Shown here: piece after piece, positions 1 to 6,368 of the stretch | Position numbering within the stretch: the first letter of the stretch is position 1 | Layout of the letters: each line of letters starts with the position of its first letter | Assembly: GCA_025455505.1 (NCBI GenBank) | Contig: JALOMK010000049.1 | Location: forward strand, 1 to 9,728 | Direction: 5' to 3' | DNA length: 9,728 nt | DNA from: Bacteroidales bacterium | GTDB taxonomy: Bacteria; Bacteroidota; Bacteroidia; Bacteroidales; VadinHA17 | The notes under the pieces: generated by a model | The model's input: only the letters and a program-made list of their open reading frames with translations | The model's database searches: none | What the model was told of the DNA's origin: nothing | Program-made: the position numbers and the translations under genes

Positions 1-490
1 CAATCACTGTCATGACAGTTGTTGAAGTTGTGGGTGTAAGCCCCAGAGGACATACCTCGGAAGGTGCTCCTGTGGAAATGAAGCAATCGGCTTTCATTGC
101 CAGGGGACTTTGGCTGTTTCCGGTTATAACTATTACAGGAATGCCGGGATAAAGGTTGTTTTTAAGCTCAATGAGTTCAGTTATTTCCCTTGTCTTTCCG
201 GAATTTGATATTGCAAGCAGCACATCATTCTCCTGCAAAATCCCCAGATCTCCATGCTGGGCCTCGCTCGGGTGAAGGAATACTGAAGGTGTCCCGGTGG
301 AACTGAAGGTGGTTGCTATGTTATGCGCTATCTGACCTGCCTTACCCATGCCGCTTGTTACAAGCTTTCCTCCCTTTGAATGAACATGCATGTGTATTAT
401 CTCTACTGCCCTTTCAAAGCTTCCGTCAATGGGAATGCTGCGGATTGCATCCGCCTCACGGTCTAATATCTCTCTTACCTTTTTTATCAT
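1..490 (-). CDS. SIS-domain sugar-phosphate isomerase, KdsD/KpsF/GutQ type (partial; C-terminus outside window)
   Basis: My reading of the minus strand from ATG at 490 gives 163 residues running off the window. Motifs of the arabinose-5-phosphate isomerase type SIS fold are clear: SGMGKAG at 46-52, STGTPS at 64-69, HPSEAQHGD at 73-81, SNSGKT at 95-100 and EVCPLGLTPTTSTT at 145-158. Family members interconvert aldose and ketose phosphates in the cytoplasm, classically D-ribulose-5-P and D-arabinose-5-P for KDO synthesis; related proteins act on other sugar phosphates. Whether CBS domains follow cannot be seen, so a full KdsD cannot be told from the shorter SIS-only form. The ATG at 490 is chosen because the N-terminus then reads MIKKVREILDREADAIRSI, as in the family; upstream there is only an in-frame TTG. 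It is divergent from the ROK kinase gene, which suggests a shared sugar pathway (inference). The family call is firm; the substrate is not known. Confidence 0.9.
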   Translation of the reverse strand, partial: MIKKVREILDREADAIRSIPIDGSFERAVEIIHMHVHSKGGKLVTSGMGKAGQIAHNIATTFSSTGTPSVFLHPSEAQHGDLGILQENDVLLAISNSGKTREITELIELKNNLYPGIPVIVITGNSQSPLAMKADCFISTGAPSEVCPLGLTPTTSTTVMTVI

Positions 491-512
491 TTCCCTGCTC
501 AATGATGATTGC

Positions 513-539
513 CAAAGGTAGAAAAAATGAGTGTTCAAA
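513..539 (-). promoter_or_regulatory. Possible Bacteroidota promoter for the SIS gene
   Basis: On the minus strand TACCTTTG (513-520) fits the TAnnTTTG -7 consensus. A TTTG (536-539) lies upstream with a 15-nt spacer, a little shorter than the usual 17-23. It would start transcription about 15 nt before the ATG at 490. Motif match only. Confidence 0.35.
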
Positions 540-580
540 TGAATTTTCGAGACACAAAGCTCATAACTCGATTTTAAAAC

Positions 581-588
581 TATTTTTG
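581..588 (+). promoter_or_regulatory. Possible -7 element for the ROK-M28-MFS operon
   Basis: TATTTTTG matches TAnnTTTG and lies 22 nt before the ROK start codon, in the spacer between the divergent genes. I see no TTTG at the expected -33 distance, so this is a weak call. Confidence 0.3.
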
Positions 589-610
589 TAAAGGACACGA
601 ATTTGAAGCT

Positions 611-1567
611 ATGTTCAGGCATGCTGCAGCTATCGGTGCTGATATTGGCCGCAATTCAATCAGAATTGCAATTGTGCGGATAGGAGGAGAAATCCTCATT
701 GCCAGGACCTGGGAACTTGACAGGATCCAGACTCGTGATTACATTACGGCAAAACTTACTGAAGCTGTCAGGGAAACCAGGCGCACTGCTGCCGAACTGG
801 GAATAAACCCGATTTGTGTAGGCATTTCTGCAAGAGGCTTTGTCGATCACAGGAACGGAGTTGTTGCCGGGCCCGACCATGGAATCAAAGACTGGACAGA
901 TGTCCCGCTTGCGGATATTGTCAACAGGGAAACAGGTCTCCCTGCCTTTGCCGGCAATGATGCAAACATGATGACTATTGCAGAGCATAGCTTCGGGGCG
1001 GCGAAGGGAAAAGAAAATGTCGTATTCATTGCTCTTCGTACAGGCATAGGCGGTGGTATAATCATAGGCGGCAGGCTCTACCGGGGAGTCAATAATGCGG
1101 GAGGAGAGATTGGTCAGATGATAGTCAGGTACAGAGGTGCTTCAAAGATTGCCTCCCTTAAAGGCTCTCTGGAGTCACTGGCCTCGGCAGATGCAATGGT
1201 ACGAAGGTTCAGTGATCTGTCTGGGAAGGGAAATTATCCTCAGTTACCTTCATGCAGGGAGATATTTGAGCTGAGCTATTCCGGACACCGGGTTGCAATG
1301 AGAGTTGTCAGGGAGAATGCAGATATTATAGGAGTGGGAATCGCAAACATAATTTCAATTTTCGCTCCAGAGATGGTTGTAATTGGAGGGGGAATGGCAG
1401 AGGCAGAAGGAGGTTACCTGGAACTAATTCGGGAAAGTGCATTCAGAAATTCGCTTGAGAACTGCCGGTCGTCGATTATGATCGAGCGGGCGCTCCTGAA
1501 AGCTGATTCCGCAATAACCGGCGCAGGTTATTACAGCCTTTCTCGTCTTGCTGGAAACACGTTATAA
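611..1567 (+). CDS. ROK-family sugar kinase lacking the zinc-binding motif
   Basis: This 318-aa protein has the normal ROK length and fold markers: an N-terminal phosphate-binding GADIG at 9-13, GND at 115-117 carrying the expected catalytic Asp117, RTGIGGG at 143-149, GGEIG at 164-168, and a C-terminal VVIGGG at 257-261. ROK kinases phosphorylate glucose, fructose, N-acetyl sugars or similar substrates in the cytoplasm. No N-terminal helix-turn-helix is present, so it is a kinase-type member and not a ROK repressor. Oddly, the canonical CxCGxxGCxE zinc loop is replaced by a cysteine-free stretch at about 174-191, and the His of the ExGH motif is Gln169. All usual zinc ligands are therefore gone. 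The gene is divergent from the SIS isomerase and 17 bp upstream of the M28 gene, so they are probably co-transcribed. Substrate unknown; an altered sugar pocket is inferred. Confidence 0.88.
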   Translation: MFRHAAAIGADIGRNSIRIAIVRIGGEILIARTWELDRIQTRDYITAKLTEAVRETRRTAAELGINPICVGISARGFVDHRNGVVAGPDHGIKDWTDVPLADIVNRETGLPAFAGNDANMMTIAEHSFGAAKGKENVVFIALRTGIGGGIIIGGRLYRGVNNAGGEIGQMIVRYRGASKIASLKGSLESLASADAMVRRFSDLSGKGNYPQLPSCREIFELSYSGHRVAMRVVRENADIIGVGIANIISIFAPEMVVIGGGMAEAEGGYLELIRESAFRNSLENCRSSIMIERALLKADSAITGAGYYSLSRLAGNTL

Positions 1568-1584
1568 TAATAAATCTAAATGCT

Positions 1585-2601
1585 ATGAATAATTTCCTGC
1601 CGCTTTTGCTGATTGTCCCGCTTCTTGCTCTGAAAACAGCATTCATTACTCCCTCTGAAGACAATCCCGTGAAGATTGGGCCTGAAGAACTGAAATCCTG
1701 GGTAAGTCATCTCGCATCCGATGAGATGAGGGGCAGGGCAAACGGATCGCCCGAAATGAAAAAGGCCGCTGAATGGATAAGTGAAATGTACATCTCCTGT
1801 GGCCTGAAACCTGTGCCAGGCACAGCTTCATACATCCAGGACTATTCATTTGCAACAAGGCAGCAAAAGACTGTAAGCGAGAGGAATGTAATCGGCTATA
1901 TCGAAGGTGCAGATCCGGTTCTCAGGGGCCAGTATATAGTTATTACGGCTCATTTCGACCATGTCGGTGTGAGAAAAGGTAATGATGCCGATTCAATTTA
2001 TAACGGGGCCGACGATAACGCTGCCGGGACATGCTCACTGATCGGGGTAGCGAGGAATATTAAGAATTCCGGCATCAGGCCCGGGCGCTCAATAATTTTT
2101 GCTGCATTCAGCGGTGAGGAAAGCGGAATGCGAGGCTCAAGGCACTTTGTTTCAAACTGTCCTGTCCCCCTTAAAAACATATATGCGAATATCAACTTCG
2201 AAATGACCGGACACTCAGAGTTCCTTGGAAAAAACAGGTACTACATGACGGGGTGTAAGGTTTCAGACCTCGATGACCTGATAGGCAGGTTCAATTCCGG
2301 GAAGGACTGGAAATTGGTTGACACGATTAAACTTGCTGACCAGCTCTTCTTTTCATCAGACAATATTTCATTCTCGCGCGTCACCTCGGCAGGTGGAAAA
2401 ACTATCGGTATCCCCAGCGGCACTTTCGCCACAACGGCACTTGCCGATTACATTCATTCCCCGCGTGACGAGGCGGCATATTTTGATTTTGAGAACATGG
2501 CAGGCTTTGTCAATCATTTTTCAGAACTTATACTTTGGCTGTCTCAGTCCCGGGATGAAATTAAGTTCACAAGTAGTTCCTTTGAGAAGATTACACAGTG
2601 A
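1585..2601 (+). CDS. Exported M28-family zinc metallopeptidase (aminopeptidase type)
   Basis: 338 aa. A hydrophobic N-terminus (residues 4-20) without a lipobox Cys suggests Sec export or membrane anchoring. The M28 metal site reads in order: HFD at 123-125, the bridging Asp within NGADDNAAG (143/144), GEES with Glu178 as likely general base and Glu179 as ligand, NFEM at 204-207, and a last His291 in DYIHSP. The family uses two zinc ions to remove N-terminal residues or cleave small peptides. The fourth ligand is Glu206 where classic enzymes have Asp; this may be a subfamily trait. An upstream helical segment (LASDEMRGR, 43-51) is usual for bacteroidotal M28 proteins. No clear Shine-Dalgarno precedes the ATG. 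It lies between ROK and MFS genes, in the same direction with gaps of 17 and 41 bp, so an operon is likely. The peptide substrate is unknown. Confidence 0.9.
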   Translation: MNNFLPLLLIVPLLALKTAFITPSEDNPVKIGPEELKSWVSHLASDEMRGRANGSPEMKKAAEWISEMYISCGLKPVPGTASYIQDYSFATRQQKTVSERNVIGYIEGADPVLRGQYIVITAHFDHVGVRKGNDADSIYNGADDNAAGTCSLIGVARNIKNSGIRPGRSIIFAAFSGEESGMRGSRHFVSNCPVPLKNIYANINFEMTGHSEFLGKNRYYMTGCKVSDLDDLIGRFNSGKDWKLVDTIKLADQLFFSSDNISFSRVTSAGGKTIGIPSGTFATTALADYIHSPRDEAAYFDFENMAGFVNHFSELILWLSQSRDEIKFTSSSFEKITQ

Positions 2602-2642
2602 TGTTATAATAGCCTCTTTTTATTGTCAATACAGTTTAATCC

Positions 2643-3869
2643 ATGTTAAAACTAAATGCAGAGAGTCTGCAGTCGGGTACGATAAGACGCAGCAGCGACA
2701 TATATGTGTTATCAACTGCGTTTCTGTCGCTTCTTGCAATAGTCGGATTCGCCCTGTACGGACTGCCCTTCTTCTATGATTTTTACATGAAGGAGTTCGG
2801 CTGGTCGCGAACTGTCGTAACCTCAGGCAATGCCCTTGGAAAGCTCCTGGTGGCTCCGCTTTTCGGGTTCATTGCAGGCTGGCTTATCGACAGGTACGGA
2901 CCTCGCAGGATGCTTATGGCAGGGGCACTTATGACGGGTTCGGCAATGATAGCCCTGAGCATGATGGATTCGCTGGGCCTTTTTTACGTCGCTTACATCT
3001 TCATTGCCCTTGGCTATGTCTTCGGGGGTCCGCTGCCCTGCCAGGTACTTATCTCCCGCTGGTTTACGAAAAACAGGGGTAAAGCAATGGGGATTGCCTA
3101 CCTTGGCATAGGCACAGGAGGAGCCCTTGTGCCTCTAATAGCCGCAGGTCTTGAAAGAAACATTGGCTGGCATCTGGCCCTTCTTACACTTGGATTTCTT
3201 GTTATTGTGATAGCTGTTCCCCTTTCCTTCTTTCTGAAGGATACTCATTCAGTAAAAGAAAAAGAGGCTGACTCAGGACCCCAGATACCCTTGTCCCGGA
3301 TACTCAAAAACCCATTGTTCTATGTGCTCGCGCTTGGAAGCATGTGCTCGATCGGGGCTGTGGGAGGCGTAAACCAGCACCTGAAACTCTACCTGCGTGA
3401 TCTCGGCTATACCCAGACCGAGGCTGCCGGTGTTATGTCACTCGTGTTGTTCATGAGCCTTGCCGGCCGGCTGATAATGGGATTCCTTGCCGATATTATG
3501 AAGCGCAAGCATGTTATGATACTCATTTACCTGATAGTGGGCCTATCAATTCCTCTGCTGCTGATGCCTGAGTTCCCCGGGCGCATTTATATTTTTGCTG
3601 CAGTATTTGGGATTGGCCTGGGAGGCGACTATATGATTATACCGCTTATGGCGGGCGACCTGTTCGGCGTAAAGATACTCGGCCGGGTGATGGGCATCAT
3701 ACTGGTTGCAGACGGACTTGCGGAGTCACTGACACCCATGCTTGTCGGAGCCCTATATAATGAGGCTTCGGCCAGCTATATGACTGGATTCATTGTTGTA
3801 ATAGCCATGGCTCTGGCCGGGGCACTTATAATATCATTCCTTCCCGGGGAAAGAAAGACGGCAGATTGA
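2643..3869 (+). CDS. MFS transporter, monocarboxylate/oxalate-formate (MCT/OFA-like) type
   Basis: A 408-aa, strongly hydrophobic protein with about 12 membrane segments. The first half carries the MFS motif A as GWLIDRYGPRRM (79-90) in the loop after TM2; the second half has a degenerate counterpart around GRLIMGFLADIMKRK (275-289). A charged central loop (about 199-217) separates the six-helix halves. The GWSRT segment near TM1 (53-57) and RWFTKNRGKAMG (139-150) resemble members of the MCT/OFA group, which move small organic anions such as lactate, oxalate or formate in the inner membrane. That assignment is by pattern only and the substrate is not determined. It follows the M28 gene by 41 bp and is probably the last gene of the ROK operon. 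Its stop codon is only 5 bp from the convergent dehydrogenase stop, with no hairpin between them. Confidence 0.88.
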   Translation: MLKLNAESLQSGTIRRSSDIYVLSTAFLSLLAIVGFALYGLPFFYDFYMKEFGWSRTVVTSGNALGKLLVAPLFGFIAGWLIDRYGPRRMLMAGALMTGSAMIALSMMDSLGLFYVAYIFIALGYVFGGPLPCQVLISRWFTKNRGKAMGIAYLGIGTGGALVPLIAAGLERNIGWHLALLTLGFLVIVIAVPLSFFLKDTHSVKEKEADSGPQIPLSRILKNPLFYVLALGSMCSIGAVGGVNQHLKLYLRDLGYTQTEAAGVMSLVLFMSLAGRLIMGFLADIMKRKHVMILIYLIVGLSIPLLLMPEFPGRIYIFAAVFGIGLGGDYMIIPLMAGDLFGVKILGRVMGIILVADGLAESLTPMLVGALYNEASASYMTGFIVVIAMALAGALIISFLPGERKTAD

Positions 3870-3874
3870 GTTTA

Positions 3875-5032
3875 TTATTTCTGAACTTCCAGTATCTGTC
3901 TTGTAAGCTCGGGTGTCACAAGCCCCCTGTCGCCCAGGGATAGCCAGCGGCGCTTTTCAAAACGGCCAGCGATCAGGTCAATTGTCTCACTGCCTACTCC
4001 ATAGTCGGACAGTCTTGTCTTTATTCCAAGCGATTCAAAGAAACTGACAGTACTTTCTATTGTGGCATCAATTCTCTGATCCTCGCTTCCTTCAGTTATC
4101 TTCCAGACTCTCTCACCATACTGGAGGAGTTTTGCACTCTTTTCAGCCCTGAGCTTTTTCCATACTCCGGGCAGGACGATTGCAAGTGTGCGCGCGTGAT
4201 CTATGCCATGCAGCGCTGTGAGCTCATGACCTATAGTGTGCACTGACCAGTCTCCCGGAACTCCGCAGCTTAGAAGCCCGTTGAGAGCCATGGTGGCACT
4301 CCACATAAGGTTTGACATCGCTTCATAGTCTGAGGGATTCCTGTAAACCTTTGGTCCCTCTTCAATCAACGTTAGGAGTATCGCCTCGGCAAACCTGTCC
4401 TGGACCGGTGAATTGGCGGGGTAGGTGAGATACTGTTCTATCACGTGCACAAAAGCGTCAACTACCCCGTTTGCTACCTGTGCCGGAGGCAGAGTACCGG
4501 CAGCATCGGGAAGAAGTATTGAAAATACAGGATAAACAAAGGGAGAGGCAAATGCAAGTTTTTCTGTTGTCGACTTCCGGCTGATGACCGAATTTTTGTT
4601 CATCTCGGTCCCGGTCGCCGGTAGTGTAAGGATTGCTCCGAGAGGTATGGCCGCCTTTACAGGGACGCTTCCTGATAAGATGTCCCAGGGATCTGAGCCT
4701 TCATAGAGTGAGGCTGCTGCAATGAACTTTGCAGCGTCAATTACAGATCCTCCGCCCGCTGCAAGGATGAAACCAATGCCCTTGCTGTTTATTATCTCAA
4801 CAGCCTTCATTGAAGTTTCATAAAGCGGATTTGGCTCTATGCCTCCGAACTCGGTTACATCGTAACCTGTAAGCGCTTCCATGATTCTGTCATATACGCC
4901 GTTCTTCTTAATGCTGCCGCCACCATAAAGCAGGATCACCTTGCTCCCTGAAGGGATCATCTGCGATATTTTCGATACCTGATCCCTGCCGAAAAATATC
5001 CTTACCGGGTTATAATATTCGAATTCTTTCAT
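3875..5032 (-). CDS. Iron-containing alcohol/aldehyde dehydrogenase, YqhD/BdhA type
   Basis: 385 aa, a typical length for group III metal-dependent alcohol dehydrogenases. The N-terminal Rossmann-like half has YGGGSIKKNG (36-45) and AAGGGSVIDAAKF (91-103) for cofactor binding, and LPATGTEMN (137-145). The C-terminal metal site is intact: Asp192, His196, His265 and His279. These have the same spacing as the ligands I recall for E. coli YqhD (194, 198, 267, 281). Such enzymes reduce a broad range of aldehydes with NADPH and help detoxify short-chain aldehydes; NADPH preference is inferred from the GGGS loop. The start at 5032 gives MKEFEYYNPVRIFFG, as in the family. It follows a tiny lipoprotein gene by 17 bp and probably shares its promoter at 5258-5288. 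It converges on the MFS gene with a 5-bp gap. Confidence 0.94.
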   Translation of the reverse strand: MKEFEYYNPVRIFFGRDQVSKISQMIPSGSKVILLYGGGSIKKNGVYDRIMEALTGYDVTEFGGIEPNPLYETSMKAVEIINSKGIGFILAAGGGSVIDAAKFIAAASLYEGSDPWDILSGSVPVKAAIPLGAILTLPATGTEMNKNSVISRKSTTEKLAFASPFVYPVFSILLPDAAGTLPPAQVANGVVDAFVHVIEQYLTYPANSPVQDRFAEAILLTLIEEGPKVYRNPSDYEAMSNLMWSATMALNGLLSCGVPGDWSVHTIGHELTALHGIDHARTLAIVLPGVWKKLRAEKSAKLLQYGERVWKITEGSEDQRIDATIESTVSFFESLGIKTRLSDYGVGSETIDLIAGRFEKRRWLSLGDRGLVTPELTRQILEVQK

Positions 5033-5049
5033 TTTAATCTTTTTACTTT

Positions 5050-5190
5050 TTACCTCTTGTTCTTAAAACTGTACTCGATGAAGGGAAGGTCTCTTCGGGT
5101 CTCGTTCGGACACGATTGCCTGCTGCAAGCGGCAAGCAAAGCGACAATAGCAATCATCAGCACGATTGCTGCGGATTTATTTCTCCGCAT
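5050..5190 (-). CDS. Small putative lipoprotein, 46 aa
   Basis: The peptide starts MRRNKSAAIVLM, continues through a hydrophobic stretch and reaches a lipobox LLAAC with Cys22. This predicts signal peptidase II cleavage and a mature peptide of only 25 residues (CSRQSCPNETRRDLPF and a basic end). A second Cys occurs at position 27. I chose the internal ATG at 5190 and not the upstream ATG at 5235, because AAGGA lies 3 nt before it and because it gives a compact signal peptide; the longer 61-aa form adds an unusual 15-residue N-tail. It lies 17 bp upstream of the dehydrogenase on the same strand. I recognise no family and cannot assign a function. A chance ORF is possible, but the lipobox, Shine-Dalgarno and promoter together argue for a real gene. 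Confidence 0.6.
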   Translation of the reverse strand: MRRNKSAAIVLMIAIVALLAACSRQSCPNETRRDLPFIEYSFKNKR

Positions 5191-5193
5191 TAT

Positions 5194-5199
5194 TCCTTC
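5194..5199 (-). promoter_or_regulatory. Ribosome binding site deciding the small lipoprotein start
   Basis: GAAGGA on the minus strand is followed by ATA and then the ATG at 5190. It is one of few recognisable Shine-Dalgarno sequences in the window and favours the shorter start. Confidence 0.5.
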
Positions 5200-5257
5200 A
5201 GGGTGTTTGATTATGTCTATCTTGTTAATATTCATAATTTTAACTTTGATCCAGATG

Positions 5258-5288
5258 CAAAATTAAATTAATACTTATCTCTAACAAA
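5258..5288 (-). promoter_or_regulatory. Bacteroidota-type promoter for the lipoprotein-dehydrogenase operon
   Basis: On the minus strand TTTG (5285-5288) is followed by exactly 19 nt and then TAATTTTG (5258-5265), which matches the TTTG-N19-TAnnTTTG consensus of the primary sigma factor in this phylum. Transcription would begin near 5250, giving about 60 nt of leader before the ATG at 5190. This is the best-supported promoter in the window. Confidence 0.6.
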
Positions 5289-5325
5289 GTGGCATGTAAA
5301 TTGTTTATCAACAATAAATAAAAAA

Positions 5326-5354
5326 CGCAACCCGGTTACTAACAAAAGGTTGCG
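5326..5354. repeat. Inverted repeat, 7-bp arms
   Basis: CGCAACC and GGTTGCG are perfect complements separated by 15 nt. There is no U-tract on either side, so a terminator is unlikely. It lies about 40 bp upstream of the lipoprotein promoter and could be an operator, but chance is not excluded. Confidence 0.35.
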
Positions 5355-5598
5355 ATCAGGCAAAAATTAGCCTTAATCCGAGTATTAAGCAACCTGCATC
5401 CAATGACATTCAGAATTTGCAGCAAGGATAATTTCAGCAAGGGGTTGTCAATTTACCAAAATTTTAAAGAAAGGAATCCTGCAATAAAAATGCCATTGCA
5501 ATCCATAACATTTAGAGTCGAATTTCTGATCAGTGCTGACACTTTGGCGGCTAATGTACTTTAAGTCAAATTTTTGGAACGCAGAAGCAAAATTTAGA

Positions 5599-5630
5599 AT
5601 TGCCGGCTGTAAATTTTCTGTTTAGTTTTG
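5599..5630 (+). promoter_or_regulatory. Possible promoter for the 153-aa secreted protein gene
   Basis: ATTG (5599-5602), a 20-nt spacer and TAGTTTTG (5623-5630) fit the TTTG/TAnnTTTG pattern with one mismatch at -33. It would leave a leader of about 125 nt before the ATG at 5761. Weak in such AT-rich DNA. Confidence 0.3.
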
Positions 5631-5760
5631 AGGTACTTTATGTTAAATAAAATAAAAAGTAAATAGTTGTCTCTGAAATTCAAATATACATTATGAAGAC
5701 TATTCATAATGCCTTTTACAACATTTCGGACAGTATAATTATTAACTAAAATCCAAAGGT

Positions 5761-6222
5761 ATGAAAACAAGAACATTCTTTTTGTTATGCCTTTTTATAG
5801 GCATTGGTCTCACGGAACTCGGTGCTCAAAACTATTCCTACGTTGGCAAAGGTAAGATCTATGAAGACATTGTATGGCCAGTATTCTGCACTGATGAAAA
5901 TGGCGAAATAATTTTAGTTGATATCCTCACCGGCGGCATTGAGGTTGAACATCATATCGGGCATGTTAAAAACGGAGTAGCGGTATGGTGCAACAGCCAG
6001 TATACTGGTACAATATTTGGCTCAAACGGTGAAAAATTCAGAATTAAGGAGGTCTGGAGAACCGAAATCCAGGTTGAAGCTGAGTATATTGGGGTTGTTA
6101 CGGGCAAGATCCACCTGGTGGGAGATGAAGGCACTCATTACATTATGTCTTGTATTGTTGATTGGTATTCATTTACAATAACGGAAGTAACCAGAGCCGT
6201 CTGTCCCGGCCCTAAAAAATAA
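5761..6222 (+). CDS. Uncharacterised secreted protein, 153 aa
   Basis: I do not recognise this protein. Residues 1-23 form a clear Sec signal peptide: basic MKTR, a hydrophobic core (about 6-18), and a likely cut near GAQ at 21-23. The mature part of about 130 residues is rich in Val, Ile, Gly, Glu and aromatic residues in alternating patterns that suggest a beta-strand domain. It has four Cys (43, 77, 131, 148), which could make two disulfides after export. No lipobox, no sorting domain of the PorSS type and no catalytic motif is visible. It stands alone: an AT-rich spacer of about 470 bp precedes it and a strong terminator follows 30 bp after the stop. The signal peptide and terminator support a real gene. 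AT-rich flanks could mean recent acquisition, but that is inference. Confidence 0.75.
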   Translation: MKTRTFFLLCLFIGIGLTELGAQNYSYVGKGKIYEDIVWPVFCTDENGEIILVDILTGGIEVEHHIGHVKNGVAVWCNSQYTGTIFGSNGEKFRIKEVWRTEIQVEAEYIGVVTGKIHLVGDEGTHYIMSCIVDWYSFTITEVTRAVCPGPKK

Positions 6223-6251
6223 AACCGGTTAAGATCGCTTACTGACAAATG

Positions 6252-6285
6252 AAAACCCCCGGGAATAATTCCGGGGGTTTCTTTT
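6252..6285. terminator. Strong hairpin terminator, bidirectional
   Basis: Left arm AAACCCCCGGGA (6253-6264), loop ATAA (6265-6268) and right arm TTCCGGGGGTTT (6269-6280) form a 12-bp stem with one G-T pair. T-rich tails follow on both strands. It can end the 153-aa protein transcript on the plus strand and the tRNA-Arg transcript on the minus strand, whose 3' end lies immediately beside it at 6287. Confidence 0.88.
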
Positions 6286-6286
6286 G

Positions 6287-6359
6287 TGAACCTGGAGGGA
6301 CTCGAACCCCCAACCTTCTGGTCCGTAGCCAGATGCTCTATCCATTAAGCTACAGGTCC
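6287..6359 (-). tRNA. tRNA-Arg (anticodon ACG)
   Basis: The minus strand folds into a full 73-nt cloverleaf without encoded CCA. The acceptor arm is GGACCTG with CAGGTTC (one G-T pair) and discriminator A. The D stem is GCTT/GAGC. The anticodon stem is TCTGG/CCAGA around loop CTACGGA, so the anticodon is ACG (read as ICG after deamination, for CGN Arg codons). The T stem is GGGGG/CCCTC with loop TTCGAGT, and the variable loop is 5 nt. The CCA end must be added by the CCA-adding enzyme. The shared terminator follows directly; the leader upstream contains two tRNA-like degenerate copies. Confidence 0.96.
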
Positions 6360-6368
6360 TTCTTATCT

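Larger units (their letters stand above)
5289..5760. other. AT-rich intergenic stretch, no convincing gene
   Basis: About 470 bp between the divergent lipoprotein and 153-aa secreted protein genes. It holds a 7-bp inverted repeat (CGCAACC at 5326-5332, GGTTGCG at 5348-5354), a short direct repeat of CAGCAAGG near 5421 and 5438, and a possible promoter near 5599-5630. A 53-codon ORF reads on the plus strand from ATG at 5403 to TAA at 5562-5564, beginning MTFRICSKDN; it has no recognisable motif and no clear ribosome binding site. A minus-strand 60-aa ORF at 5594-5776 looks like AT-rich noise. I see no RNA gene or mobile element. Confidence 0.6.

Noticed and set aside
313..591. Plus-strand ORF of 92 codons
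   Set aside because: It lies antisense to the SIS isomerase, whose motifs are unmistakable, and has a Leu/Pro/His/Ser-rich composition typical of a shadow frame.
2318..2779. Plus-strand ORF of 153 codons spanning the M28-MFS junction
   Set aside because: It overlaps two well-supported genes in another frame and has no domain or hydrophobic pattern of its own.
5057..5266. Plus-strand ORF of 69 codons opposite the small lipoprotein
   Set aside because: The minus strand has a lipobox, Shine-Dalgarno and promoter; the plus frame shows no motif beyond the complementary hydrophobic stretch.
5594..5776. Minus-strand ORF of 60 codons
   Set aside because: Rich in Asn, Tyr, Phe, Ile, Leu and Lys as expected of AT-rich noise, and it overlaps the start of the secreted protein gene.
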